Below are positions 1-10,641 of a DNA stretch of 64,000 nt, one piece after another. The position numbers and the translations under genes are program-made. The stretch lies in the NCBI GenBank assembly GCA_947561585.1, contig CANNZV010000329.1, positions 186,001 through 250,000 on the forward strand, read 5' to 3'. Within the stretch, counting starts at the first letter, position 1, and each line of letters begins with the position of its first letter. This DNA comes from Caprella mutica (lineage: Eukaryota; Arthropoda; Malacostraca; Amphipoda; Caprellidae). The notes under the pieces were generated by a model that saw only the letters and a list, made by a program, of their open reading frames with translations, ran no database searches and was not told where the DNA came from.

Positions 1-335
1 ATAATTTCGAAATATATTGACCATAATGTTTGCCCCCAAATGAAGAAACTCAGCTTAAATATTTCTAGGGAATATAGTGATATATGCAGTATTTGGATCA
101 AAATAACGTAATACAAGATGAATATGCTATTATATAAATATTATTACTTTAGAAAATGGAATCATGCTGTTCAAAATTATTCCAATATTACTACTGATTT
201 ATATTTTCAAGGAATGACAAAGGTGGCTATAGCGAAATTTTTGATAAAAATAAATTATTCAATATCCTATTAAATCTTTTCTTTATAATAATAATAATAT
301 ATAATAATTTATTCAGAAAAAAATTGGTAAAAAGA
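1..335. other. AT-rich non-coding DNA
   Basis: No open frame with recognisable content and no clear repeat structure apart from short ATA/AAT runs near 285-305. It forms the left flank of foldback element A. Confidence 0.6.
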
Positions 336-344
336 TATTATAAC

Positions 345-1282
345 GGTTCTAGGTAAATTGCTCGAAAACAATTGCTAGAAAGACAATTACTCGAAAACAA
401 TTGCTCGAAAGACAATTGCTCGAAAACAATTGCTGGAAAAACAATTGCTCGAATGAACAATTACTCGAATTATCAAATTGCTCGAATGAACAAAATTGCT
501 CGAATTATAAAATTGCACAGTTTTCGATTTTATAAAAGTCAGTTATTCATGAAGTGGAGCTGCACCTAACAATCCTTGTTTCTTTTTAGTAATTGATCAT
601 CAATCATTCTATAAATAATTTTAATTATTACTCATTCTGCATAATCTTTTTTTAGACCGCTTGTGTCATCTCGTTGTAACATGTGAATTGGAATCATGTG
701 GTGAATCACTACTATTCATGTTTTTTTTTATCATAAAACCCGAAAAATTTTGTAGATTTATTAAAACTCTGCCATAACTTTGAGTTATTTCACCTATTGA
801 GGTACCACATACATATAAACTAGTAATAAATTAATCTACAAATTTTTCGGGTTTTATGATAAAAAAAAACATGAATAGTAGTGATTCACCACATGATTCC
901 AATTCACATGTTACATACGAGATCACAGAAACGGTCTAAAAAAAGATTATACAGAATGAGTAATAATTAAAATCATTTATAGAATGATTAATGATCAATT
1001 ACTAAAAAGAAACAAACATTGTTAGGTGCACTTCCACTTCATGAAAAACTGACTTCAATAAAATCGAAAAATGTGCAATTTTATAATTCGAGCAATTAGA
1101 TAATTCGAGCTATTGTTCATTCGATCAATTGTTCGTTCGATCAATTGTTCGTTCGAGCAATTGTTTTTCGAGCAATTGTCTTTCGAGCAAATTATTGTTC
1201 TTTCGAGCAATTGTTCATTCGAGCAATTGTTTTCGAGCAATTGTCTTTCGAGCAATTGTTATCGAGCAATTTACCGGCTACC
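345..1282. mobile_element. Foldback element A (array-armed, non-autonomous)
   Basis: Two long inverted arms (about 345-765 and 826-1282) surround a loop of about 60 bp. The outer part of each arm is an array of a 14-15 bp unit of the type ACAATTGCTCGAAA. The inner part is unique sequence that is nearly identical in inverted orientation. The left terminus reads GGTTCTAGGTAAATTGCTCG and the right terminus, on the other strand, GGTAGCCGGTAAATTGCTCG. The 9-mer TATTATAAC flanks it on both sides (336-344 and 1283-1291) as a likely target-site duplication; four more matching bases follow, so 13 bp is possible. Open frames in the arms are artefacts of the repeat. Drosophila FB elements have similar architecture and 9-bp duplications. 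Assignment to the FB/Mutator-like group is inference. Confidence 0.8.
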
Positions 1283-1444
1283 TATTATAACGGTTACAAT
1301 ATAATTTGATGAGCAAATTCTGATGCCCTTCCAGGTACCCTAAAATAGGGTATTATTGGGCAGTTTATTTATTGTTGAATTTCTACTAAAAACAATACAG
1401 CATATTAAAAGATAATCCTACATAAGAATACTATATAATTAAAT

Positions 1445-2215
1445 TCAGGCATTATCATACATCAATTTTTTAAGTTCAGTTTTGAAATCTTTACACTGAC
1501 TAATGTTCCTCAGATTCAGAGGTAGTTTATTCCACTCCAATACGGCATTGTGAAAGAATTGGTTTTGAGTAACAATTTTCCTCAATTGAGGTATATTTAT
1601 ATTTTCATTTGTATGAAAACGAGTTTGATGCGCATGGACAGGGGATAGTTCTGAAATTTTGGTGTGAAAGTAACTACTGAAGTTATGACTTATAAAATAT
1701 TTATGGAAATACAAGAGAATATTAAAAACAAAGAGTTCACTGAATGGGAGAGGCTGTCGTATAGTCTGTGGTGATTTAGAAATTAATTTCAAAGCAGCAT
1801 TTTGAACTCTAGTGATTCTCAAACGAATTGTATTACCACAGCCTCCCCAAATAGCTATACCATAGGTAAGAAGTGACTGAAATAGCGAATAATACAACTG
1901 TTTAAAAGCTACAGGCGGTAAAATATTATACATTCTCCTCATGATACCAGATACACAAGACAGCTTTCTAGTTAGGTAGTTCACATGGCTACTGAAATTC
2001 AACCTATCATCAAGATAAACTCCCAAAAATTTAACACTTTTTTCCTGAATGACAGGATTGTTACCAATAGATATGGAAATGTTGTCAGTTCCAGTGCGTG
2101 CATGGCTGAATAACATGAAGGAACTTTTATCCACATTAAGAGACAATCTATTTGCCTGAAGCCACACGTTAACCTTGTCCAACTCCATGCTAACATCTCG
2201 ACACAAAAGTTGAAG
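1445..2215 (-). pseudogene. LINE reverse transcriptase, thumb and C-terminal part
   Basis: Continuation of the same LINE ORF in another frame, so a frameshift lies near 2210-2220. The open frame starts further upstream (to 2290), but its first 27 or so residues are out of frame with the family. Recognisable pieces are NRLSLNVDKSSFMLF (RT-thumb region), VKFLGVYLDDRLNFSSHV, and LYYSLFQSLLTYGIAIWGG, followed by RVQNAALKLI and a C-terminal KDFKTELKKLMYDNA. This order is typical of the CR1/Jockey/L2 group. The ORF ends at 1445, about 110 bp before the inferred 3' end. Confidence 0.82.
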
Positions 2216-2258
2216 ACATATAAACGGTCGTGTCATCCGCAGAGTGCACAAATTGAAG

Positions 2259-2792
2259 CTAATTTGAGGACTTACACATGTCGTTGACATACAATGAAAA
2301 GAGATACGGAGAGCTGACAGATCCTTCCGGAAGTCCTATGCTCAGTGTTTCTGCACGTGATTTCACTCCTCCCACATCTACGGTCATGCTTCGATTAGTC
2401 AAATAGTCATCGAACCACCTAGATACGACTCCCCTAAATCCCAACATTTCTAACTTTTTAACCATTATCGACCTGTTTACCGTATCTAAGACTTTACTTA
2501 AATCTAAGAATACGGCTATGGTATGAAGTTTCTTGTCAAGATTGTTAGCACACTTATCTACTATACTTAATATAGCATCAGATGTGCTATACCCAGCCCG
2601 AAATCCGTACTGTTCCCTATTAATGATCCTCTCTTTATCCAGGTAAGATAACACTCTTGACTTCATCAACTTTTCGATTACTTTTGAAAGTGTATGTAAA
2701 ATAGATATTGGTCGATAATTATTTACAATCTTTGGATTTTTATTTTTATAAATAGGGACAACACGAGATAGCTTAAGTACATTTGGAAACAC
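2259..2792 (-). pseudogene. LINE reverse transcriptase, fingers/palm part
   Basis: A 177-codon open segment of a non-LTR reverse transcriptase. Visible blocks are NYRPISIL (residues about 25-32), YGFRAGYSTSDAI (62-74), the first catalytic aspartate in VFLDLSKVLDTVN (94-106; families usually have KAFD) and GLPEGSVSSPYLFSLYVNDM (153-172). A TAG stop at 2259-2261 ends the frame. The second catalytic block lies in the same frame just beyond it at 2232-2243 and reads S-A-D-D instead of the usual Y/F-A-D-D. The frame is open upstream of 2792 too, so this is not a natural start. Both catalytic aspartate regions are recognisable, but the stop and the tyrosine substitution argue for a dead copy. Confidence 0.85.
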
Positions 2793-2890
2793 TCCCTCAG
2801 AAACTGAACAATTAAAAATATCTAAGATTACAGGAGCTAAAAATGAGATAGCACTTTTATATATAAATTTCTTATATATCAGTGATAGAT

Positions 2891-3408
2891 TTTATGGATT
2901 CAAATACTATCAGGTACCTAAACGTGTTGAAATTTAAACTCATTCCAATGGGTAAAATATTTATGTAACAGTTGGATATTTTTCTTAATTGAATCACTTG
3001 AACGAAATATAATTTAGTTCTTAAACCTGATTTATAATAAGCATCTTTCATACAACACGATTATTCAGTTAGCTCTCTGAATATGGATATTCAATATTTT
3101 TTAATTGAGTAATTCAGCTGCTGCATAGAATTTACTCCAGAACCAATATGAACGAATAATATTGATTACAAATTGATCTGAATGTCACAAGGGTGAATGT
3201 CACTGTTAGATGAATTATATATCGTTTGAACTGACAATATTACAGGTGAATTCTAAACTTAGTATTATGTATAGGTTTTATATAAATGGATTCTATATAC
3301 ATCTAGTATATATGTTCAATATATTCAATAGCTACATGAATGAATAATGACGTACCTCTTTAGAATGAGGCAAGTGTATTTGTGGTTAGTCTTCATTGAG
3401 ATATTATG
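2891..3408. other. AT-rich non-coding DNA
   Basis: Nothing recognised on either strand. It lies between the truncated LINE end and a MITE. Confidence 0.5.
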
Positions 3409-3412
3409 TTAA

Positions 3413-3969
3413 AGGTACTCTCCTGGCTCCGAGAAAAAATGGATTCACACATTATAGTATAAAACCATGGTCGATGTCATTTATCTGCAAACTGCAAAAA
3501 ATTCGGTTTAGAAAATAAATTTTTATTTGCTTTTAAAGCTTTCCATAGCGTGTGCAAAACATTTGTTCGAAATACCAATTTTACGCCGAAGAAAAAGATT
3601 GTACACTCTTTGTTTTGATTTCCCATTTTAATTTTATAAGCAAGCAAGGCATGTTCGACCTACGATTAAGATTTAAATTATTAAAGTATACAATCGTTTT
3701 TACAATAAGTTTTTCCAATTTTGTACCTTAATAGAAATATTTAATGAAGGATTGATTATATCTACCTAGTTGACATTAAAAAAATGGTCTAGATTTTTTA
3801 ACTTTGAACTGAAAATAAGCAAGTAGGAAGTAAATTGTAGTTTTGATCATGAAAATCTTGAAAAACATATAATATCAAATATATATGCTATCAAACAGTA
3901 TGGGGTTTGCATGAAAATGATTAGAGCTTCGTTGATTAAAACAATGAAACTATTGCTTGGAGGAGACCT
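3413..3969. mobile_element. Foldback MITE with TTAA duplication, copy 1
   Basis: A 557-bp element flanked by TTAA on both sides (3409-3412 and 3970-3973). Termini are AGGTACTCTCC on the left and AGGTCTCCTCC on the right, read inward. The two halves form an imperfect hairpin over most of their length. A second copy in the same orientation at 40704-41295 shares most of the sequence, including a GATTGTACACTCTTTGTTTT block. TTAA targets are typical of the piggyBac superfamily; the terminal bases are not classic piggyBac, so that assignment is tentative. Confidence 0.75.
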
Positions 3970-3980
3970 TTAAAGAATTG

Positions 3981-4030
3981 ATATTTGTTCGACATAAAGA
4001 AATGGATATTTGTTCGACATAAAGAAATGG
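3981..4030. repeat. 25-bp tandem duplication
   Basis: A 25-bp unit beginning ATATTTGTTCGACATAAAG occurs twice, back to back and identical, immediately after the MITE. It is probably replication slippage. Confidence 0.85.
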
Positions 4031-4266
4031 ATATTGCAATTTTTTATTTAATCCAACCCTAAGCTGTTTATCCTCCTCAACCTGTATCAAATAGCTATAT
4101 AACATATAATACATTCTAGAAGATGACTTTGCAAATTAATATGTGAAGTAATATATATTCTGTTCATATGCAAGTTCAATCATCATTAATTAATTGATAA
4201 TATATAGCTTTAAATGTTCACAACATAATTTAATCAGAATCCATTCGAACAACACCTCCACCATTG

Positions 4267-5412
4267 GGTTCTATAGGTCTATTCGCCGAAAACATACTCG
4301 CCGCACGACACTTTCGCCGTATGACATTTTCGCGACAAAATGAAAATTATTTACCTATATGAGGTATACTAATTTTGGTCTTAGGACAACTCGCCGCCGG
4401 GCAATTCGCCGTGAGAACAACTCGCCGCCAGAACAACTCGCCGCCAGAACAACTCGCCGCCAGAACAACTCGCCGCGTGATTTATGTTTTGCCGGCGTAT
4501 ACATCATTCACATATATTTAAATATATTATAAATTTGAACAATGATTTGTTTCTATACGCTCTAGACTGATGTAAAACAGTATTTGACAAATTTTATTAT
4601 TTCAATTAATTAGTTTATTTTGTTATATCTGTGAGAATATTTCAGGCCGCAAAAAATATTAGAGCTATTAATATAAATTTAGAAGCATTTAACGTCTGCT
4701 TCGAAACGGAGGGTTTTCTAGTTGACGTCAAAAGGAAATTAAATACAAGGGACACGAAGAAGAAGTCAGAAAGTAAAGTGACTCCTTGAACAAAGGCACC
4801 AACCACCAGTCCGTGACAAGCTCATGGATGCAGAAAAGCTACTTCGTGGATGCAATCACTTACCAAGGAATAATATGGAAAGGAACACAAGCACAGGTGA
4901 CTGCACTCACGAATAGAAGAGGAAAATGAAGAGGTGATAGTGTAACTTATTAGCTCACATTAGACAAAACTCAAAGACTCCGTAGTCAAATAACCCTTTA
5001 TTGTCACTAATGTACTAGTTTTAAACTGAAGTAATTCTTATAAGTCATTAAACGTGTTAAGGAGACACCTGAACTTGTTTTCTTTCCAATAGCAAATTAT
5101 TTTGAGCAAAATAATTTCAAATAGAGCGAAGAAAATGTTATTGTTCTATGTTTATATATAATAGTTAAAAAAAACATTATGTTTAACTTTAGAAATGGAA
5201 ATTTTTTTTTTTCAAATACTGCTAAGAAAATTTGATAATTAATTTACAACACGCAGCTTATATTTAAAATATTTTTTTTATAAATGGTGTATATGGCGGT
5301 AAAACATACATCACACGGCAAGTCGTTTTGGCGGAGAATTGTCCTAGCGGCGAGTTGTCCTCACGGTGAATTGTCCGCGGCGAATTGTCCGGCGGCGAGT
5401 TGTCCGGTCACC
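4267..5412. mobile_element. Foldback element B (CGCCG array arms)
   Basis: Inverted arms built from a 16-bp unit (AGAACAACTCGCCGCC type) at about 4276-4480 and 5300-5412. Left terminus GGTTCTATAGGTCTATTCGC; right terminus, on the other strand, GGTGACCGGACAACTCGCCG. The arms are strikingly CpG-rich against an AT-rich background. No convincing target duplication is visible. Near 4680-4940 the interior becomes less AT-rich, with short open segments on the plus strand (for example one containing VRDKLMDAEKLLRGCNHL), but I recognise no protein. Open frames across the right arm are repeat artefacts. Confidence 0.72.
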
Positions 5413-6733
5413 ACTAATTTTATAGTAAAAGCAGTAAAGTCTAACCAGTCACCCATCATTGAAAAGCTAATTAAGAATTCCAACTTGTTACTGTATGCCA
5501 TTTGATGGTTTCCAAGTAATGTTACATGGAAATTCAGAAATGAACCTGTGGTGGTAATCCATGGTTCGAAAAGCTTATTGTAATCCAGCACTGTGAAAAT
5601 GATGGTCACTTTCTCTAACTCATTTTTAGGGAATCCTTTGTATAACCAACAAGAATGCCCCTAGAATACCTTTAAAAAGATTTAAAGGCTCACTGGCAGA
5701 AAAAGCAGACCTTCTTTAAATAATTAAAAAAATAATTACCTTTTATTTAAACAATGAACATTAAAAAACGAAAGAAATTATTGTCCACTGGCTTGAAATG
5801 TTTTTGAAATACCAGAAAAAAAGCACGAGTATTAAAATATATTTCATTGTATAACTGTTTCATGTTTGATAATTGTAATTCTATCTTCAGAACTGCATAA
5901 TGGAGTTATGATAAAAACACTAAGTTCTTCGTCGGTTTCCATTCAAAGTTTTTCCATTGAAGTAAAATAAATAGCATCTGCGTCTGCCTCTCATTGTGTA
6001 AAAAAGTAATGGTTGAAAGTTTTACTATTAGCCACGGCATTTTATGGAGAGAAAAAACAACATGGCGGTAATTGCAAATGAAATAAATGTGTACCTGAGC
6101 TTTGAAGTTCCGCAAACTATTTAAAATAAGAGTAATATGTATAACGATATAATTGTGTTATTATTATTTATATTTTAATACGTAATGGTTAAATCATTAC
6201 GTTACTTAATTATAAGTGAAGAAGATTGTTAAATTTTACATTGTGATTTAAATTTTAAAACGATATAGAAACATAATTATTTTTTGAGGAGAATATCTCC
6301 ATGAAGATAATTCTAATATATTTTTCCTCTTTAATGTAACTTGAACTTGATAATTAAAATATAAATCATATTACAAGAAACAATATAAAACTTATTTATT
6401 TCACTAACCATTCATAAAATGATTAGTCATTCTACCTGACGTACAGCAAAAAGTTTTTTCATTACCTATATGAGTAAATACTGATTATTAATGTTCTGGT
6501 ACCGGTAAATGCCCAAGTTTGTTAATAGCAGTCAGTTAGTGAGTGTGTCTGGGAGGAAGAAACCGTAGACTTTATCATCAAAGTGATACATGACAGCCAT
6601 CTGTAACACTAGCCTACATAATAAAGAAACTAAAGTTTGACTCGTATTTCGAAAATTTTGGTTGGAGCAGTCCTTTATAACTAGAACTGGAACTCGTAGA
6701 GCGCATACCTTTATTGCCGTTATTGAATACTTT
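5413..6733. other. AT-rich non-coding DNA
   Basis: I see no gene, RNA or clear repeat. Several short open frames are without similarity to anything I know. Confidence 0.5.
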
Positions 6734-6999
6734 TTGAGTTAGAAATGAATTTACTATTAACCTTTGAGATGATCGATCCCAAAATCTAATCAAATGGTTA
6801 CTGGATAATGACCACTCGTCCCACCAAATTTCAGACAATTTGGTTCAATACTTTTTGAATTGTATAATAATTATGACCTTGACCTTGACATTTGACCTGA
6901 TCACTCCCTAAATCCAATCAAATTGTTTCTGGATAATGATCAATCATTCCATCAAATTTCAGGCCCTTCAGTTCAATATTTTTCGAGTTAGGCGAATAA
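6734..6999. repeat. Two diverged units of a TGACCTTGACC-type interspersed repeat
   Basis: Two head-to-tail units of about 130-140 bp share TGACCTGATC, CAAAATCTAATCAAAT, ACTGGATAATGACCA, and TCCCACCAAATTTCAGGC blocks. A third copy lies at 8741-8885. At 6874-6898 the repeat carries consecutive TGACCT half-sites. Class of repeat unknown. Confidence 0.75.
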
Positions 7000-7527
7000 C
7001 AAGATTGCTATAACATAACTTTCTGGAATTTTGCGAAGCTAATTAAGGCAAATGAATGGGAGAAATATTTTCTGAAATTCTAATTTGTCATTTAACGACA
7101 TTTGTTGATATCTATTATATTTCTTTCTTTAAATTTTGCTTGGAGGTATTTGGTGCTAAAATGAATACAACTTATATTAGTAAAATATTTTTTGATAAGT
7201 TTATACACTTAATATAGGCCTATATAAAATATGTAACAAAAATCAAAACTAATCAAAAATATAAAAATCCATTTGCATCTGAAAAATAATTTTAGAAAAT
7301 ATGCTCGAACTAACGTTATATTCAGTATTTAATGCAGAAATTTAGGACTATTTTTTTAACGCAAGTTAATTAATTTTATAACTAATTTGCTGATTAAAAG
7401 GTTCTTGAATTTGTTTATCTCTATTTTGTAATACACTATTCAAATCCTGCTGCTATTCTGCTAAATCATTATAAAAATTAATTAAAGATCTAGTAAATGG
7501 GAAATTGAAACTAAAATCATTGAATCT

Positions 7528-7600
7528 ACACTACAATAAGAGCCGCGTCCGTCCGTCTGTCTGTGTGTCACACTTTTATAAGAAATACATATTAAAAGGA
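7528..7600 (+). repeat. Interspersed repeat with GTCCGTCTGTCTGTGTGTCACAC block, copy 1
   Basis: A (GTCC)(GTCTGTCT)GTGTGTCACACTTTTAT block followed by a short AT-rich tail. A related copy in the opposite orientation is at 31486-31620. Such blocks are commonly dispersed in insect genomes; I cannot assign a class. Confidence 0.6.
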
Positions 7601-7962
7601 GAAACAAATCATATGTAGAGGTATCATGACTACTGGGCCATGCGCTACAATAATGTTGACACTAATTACTTCACTAATTATTCTAGTAGTTAATCATAAC
7701 TCTATGAATTAATAAAAAAATATATTTTGGCTTTTGAGAGAACATTTTTTTTGATCCATAATACACTCTTGCAATCGAATATAATTTAAATTCAATACAA
7801 GGGACTGTACTAGTTATCATAATGTCTTCTATATAATATATAAAACATTTCTTCCCAATGGGTATAAGAAATATACGTAGAACCTATAAGGTATATTTCA
7901 TTATGTGAGAAAATTATTCCAATGGGGCAAAGATGTTCTTAAGTTGCAGATGCTTTTGTCTG

Positions 7963-7992
7963 ATCATTATCATTATCATTATCATTATCATT
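7963..7992. repeat. (ATCATT)n microsatellite
   Basis: Five exact copies of the hexamer ATCATT. Confidence 0.9.
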
Positions 7993-8035
7993 CATTTTCA
8001 ATAATCCATATTGAGAGTATGATGATTTATTCACG

Positions 8036-8679
8036 ATACTATTGGAATAGTAATGGAATAGTAAAGGAATACTATTGGAATAGTAAAGGAATACTATTGG
8101 AATAGTAAAGGAATACTATTGGAATAGTAAAGGAATACTATTGGAATAGTAAAGGAATACTATTGGAATAGTAAAGGAATACTATTGAAATAGTAAAGGA
8201 ATACTATTGGAATAGTAAAGGAATACTATTGGAATAGTAAAGGAATACTATTGGAATAGTAAAGGAATACTATTGGAATAGTAAAGGAATACTATTGGAA
8301 TAGTAAAGAAATACTATTGGATTAGTAATGGAATAGTAAAAAAATACTATTGGAATAGTAATGGAATACTATTGGAATAGTAAAGGAATACTATTGGAAT
8401 AGTAAAGGAATACTATTGGAATAGTAAAGGAATACTATTGGAATAGTAAAGGAATACTATTGGAATAGTAAAGGAATACTATTGGAATAGTAAAGGAATA
8501 CTATTGGAATAGTAAAGAAATACTATTGGAATAGTAATGGAATAGTAAAAAAATACTATTGGAATAGTAAAGGAATACTATTGGAATAGTAAAGAAATAC
8601 TATTGGAATAGTAAAGGAATACTATTGGAATAGTAATGGAATATAAAAAAATTACTATTGGATAGTGGAATAGTAAAGG
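8036..8679. repeat. 22-bp satellite-like tandem array
   Basis: About 29 copies of a 22-bp unit, CTATTGGAATAGTAAAGGAA plus TA, most of them identical. A few variant units (GGAATAGTAATGG, AAAAAATACT) recur at 8036-8060, 8310-8370 and 8510-8560, suggesting a higher-order duplication of about 215-240 bp. Each unit contains the near-palindrome TACTATTGGAATAGTA. No inverted partner arm is visible in the window. Confidence 0.93.
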
Positions 8680-8740
8680 CATTTACACTGTTCACTGATC
8701 TTCCCACCGAATTCATTGAAGTTTATGTGAACACTTTTTC

Positions 8741-8885
8741 AGATAAAAATGACCTTGACCTTTGACCCGATCGTAATCAAAATCTAATAAAATCTAGTAA
8801 ATCCTGGATATTGACCAATCGTCCCACCAAATTTCAGGCAATTCGCTTCAATATTTTTTGACTTATGCGAATGACAAATAAATGA
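8741..8885. repeat. TGACCTTGACC-type interspersed repeat, third unit
   Basis: Shares TGACCTTGACCTTTGACC, AATCTAATAAAAT, CCTGGATATTGACCAATCGT and CCCACCAAATTTCAGGCAAT with the units at 6734-6999. Consecutive TGACCT half-sites lie at 8750-8768. Confidence 0.75.
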
Positions 8886-9470
8886 ATGCCGCTTAAAACA
8901 TGACCTTTCGCATCTGCTAAGGAAATAACGGATCACTATTTTGTCATCATTAACTAAATAGCCCACTATTACCTTTTTACCAATCTCTCAAACCCTTTAC
9001 AGTTGTGGTGGTGACAGAGTAGAAGAAAAATTACCCCTCTATGATAATGTCAGTAACGTCTGTGCCGTGATATTAATATTACAATATCCTTCATTAAATC
9101 AAATTAGATTGCTCTCTTGGCTATATTATGGATATGAATTGCCTAATTAGTTCACTAATTTAATAAACATAATTGAGACGTTATGTCATTCAGAGGAATT
9201 TATTGTCATCATTTTAGATTTTAAATAAATCATCATAATGATGTTGTTCATCACATTAATTTTATTGTTATAGTGGAAATTGTGTTTTCAATAGTTTTTG
9301 TGATATTTATATATGATTATATTGAGGAATATTTCTGTGTCTAATTGTGTATATTATACATACATTCATGGTTTTAATTAGCAAATTATTATTTATTAAT
9401 TATAAATTATCATAAATTATCCCATTTAGGATAAACTTGCAAAATTACAAGATATACATAGAATTGAATG

Positions 9471-9678
9471 TAGGGTAAATTACGAATTATCGGTCAGTTT
9501 CATATCTTCGGTCATATAAGAAGAAAAAAACTATAGTACGATTGTTATTTAATTTTTATTTTAGTTGGTATCATGGATACCATCTAAAATAAAATTTAAA
9601 TAACATTATTGTAAAATATCGTTTTTTTCTTATATGACCGAAGATATGAAACTGACCGATAATTCGTAATTTACCCTA
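9471..9678. mobile_element. Palindromic MITE with TA ends (208 bp)
   Basis: Almost the whole element is a long inverted repeat: about 95-bp arms starting TAGGGTAAATTACGAATTAT, with a loop of about 10-15 bp. The outermost dinucleotide on both sides is TA, consistent with a TA target duplication and a Tc1/mariner-type mobiliser. No coding capacity. Confidence 0.88.
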
Positions 9679-10617
9679 TTCTCATTTCTTAATATTATTG
9701 TAGAAATAACAAGATATTGCGATGATAAATATTGTCATTTGCTCAATATATATTTTGTATCCAAAACTCCATCATACGTGAAAAAGTTCTTCATTCATGA
9801 ACCTCTTTTCGGACCTCAGCAAACTTTTTTCTATTCGGAAAATTGTGACAGCAACGAAAAGCGAATCATTGAACTCTAATAGGAAAAATTGACAAAGAAG
9901 AAGAAGACTCAAAATGTTTTATATATAGATTAATAAATAATTATATATATATTCATTCAAGCTTTTTCATATATCACATACAAAACTTAAGATTTGATTG
10001 TGAATTACTTTCCCATAATTTATTTAGTCAATGTTTCACCATCAGTTGCATATGAAACGCGAACATTAATCATGTAAATTTCATTTTCAGATATAGCTAT
10101 CTATTGCAATGTTATTCTTAAAGCTTAAAGTCTTTTTCGAAGGGAAATATATGTTTTATTAAATTTGCTAAAATTAAAGTATATGTTCAGAATGCATTAC
10201 TACCTCGTGTCTCCCTAAATAATGTTTGAATATCATTACCTCAGAAATATGAGCCCTGCTCTAACCTTTCTAAATGTACCATTGAAGAATAAACACTACC
10301 AAAAAGAATTTGAATAAGGCAAATGGTCGACTGAATCCTTTTGAAACTCTTGATCTCCCGAAATACTCTTCAAATAAGACTAATCATAAACGTACTGCCT
10401 TCATAAAAGAGCAGTAATGGTTTTAGACTTTCAATTTAATAAAATGATCCGCATAAAATTGAAATACTAGAGTTCAGTGATGGAAATGGTATATTAGTTT
10501 CTTGATTTAGCTCTAGGTTAAGTTCCAGTTAGCAAACTGTTCGACATGTTTGTTAATGTAAGAAAAATACATATAATTTGTTTCTTTAATTGAATTCTAT
10601 AGGTATCATGTATATGC
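9679..10617. other. AT-rich non-coding DNA
   Basis: Nothing recognised. Confidence 0.5.
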
Positions 10618-10641
10618 NNNNNNNNNNNNNNNNNNNNNNNN
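10618..10641. other. Assembly gap (24 N)
   Basis: A run of 24 N. The 8-mer GTATATGC lies on both sides of it, directly adjoining the gap on the left (10610-10617) and the right (10642-10649), which suggests a short unresolved repeat or an overlap that was not collapsed. Confidence 0.99.

Larger units (their letters stand above)
1334..2890 (-). mobile_element. 5'-truncated CR1/Jockey-type non-LTR retrotransposon
   Basis: Minus-strand remnant of a LINE reverse transcriptase ORF followed by a short 3' region. Reading down from about 2885, the frame enters a typical pre-RT sequence (a FNCSVSEGVFPNVLKLSRVV-like stretch) and then the RT blocks. No endonuclease domain is visible upstream, so the copy looks 5'-truncated near 2890. 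The 3' end shares AATAAA, TGCCCAATAATA and TAGGGTACC blocks with a fragment on the plus strand at 41426-41483, which supports the 3' limit near 1334. No poly(A) tail is obvious. The ORF is broken by at least one stop and one frameshift, so it cannot act autonomously. Confidence 0.8.

Noticed and set aside
8036..8679. CRISPR-like regularly spaced repeats
   Set aside because: Units are contiguous 22-mers with no unique spacers, in a eukaryotic context; a tandem array, not CRISPR.
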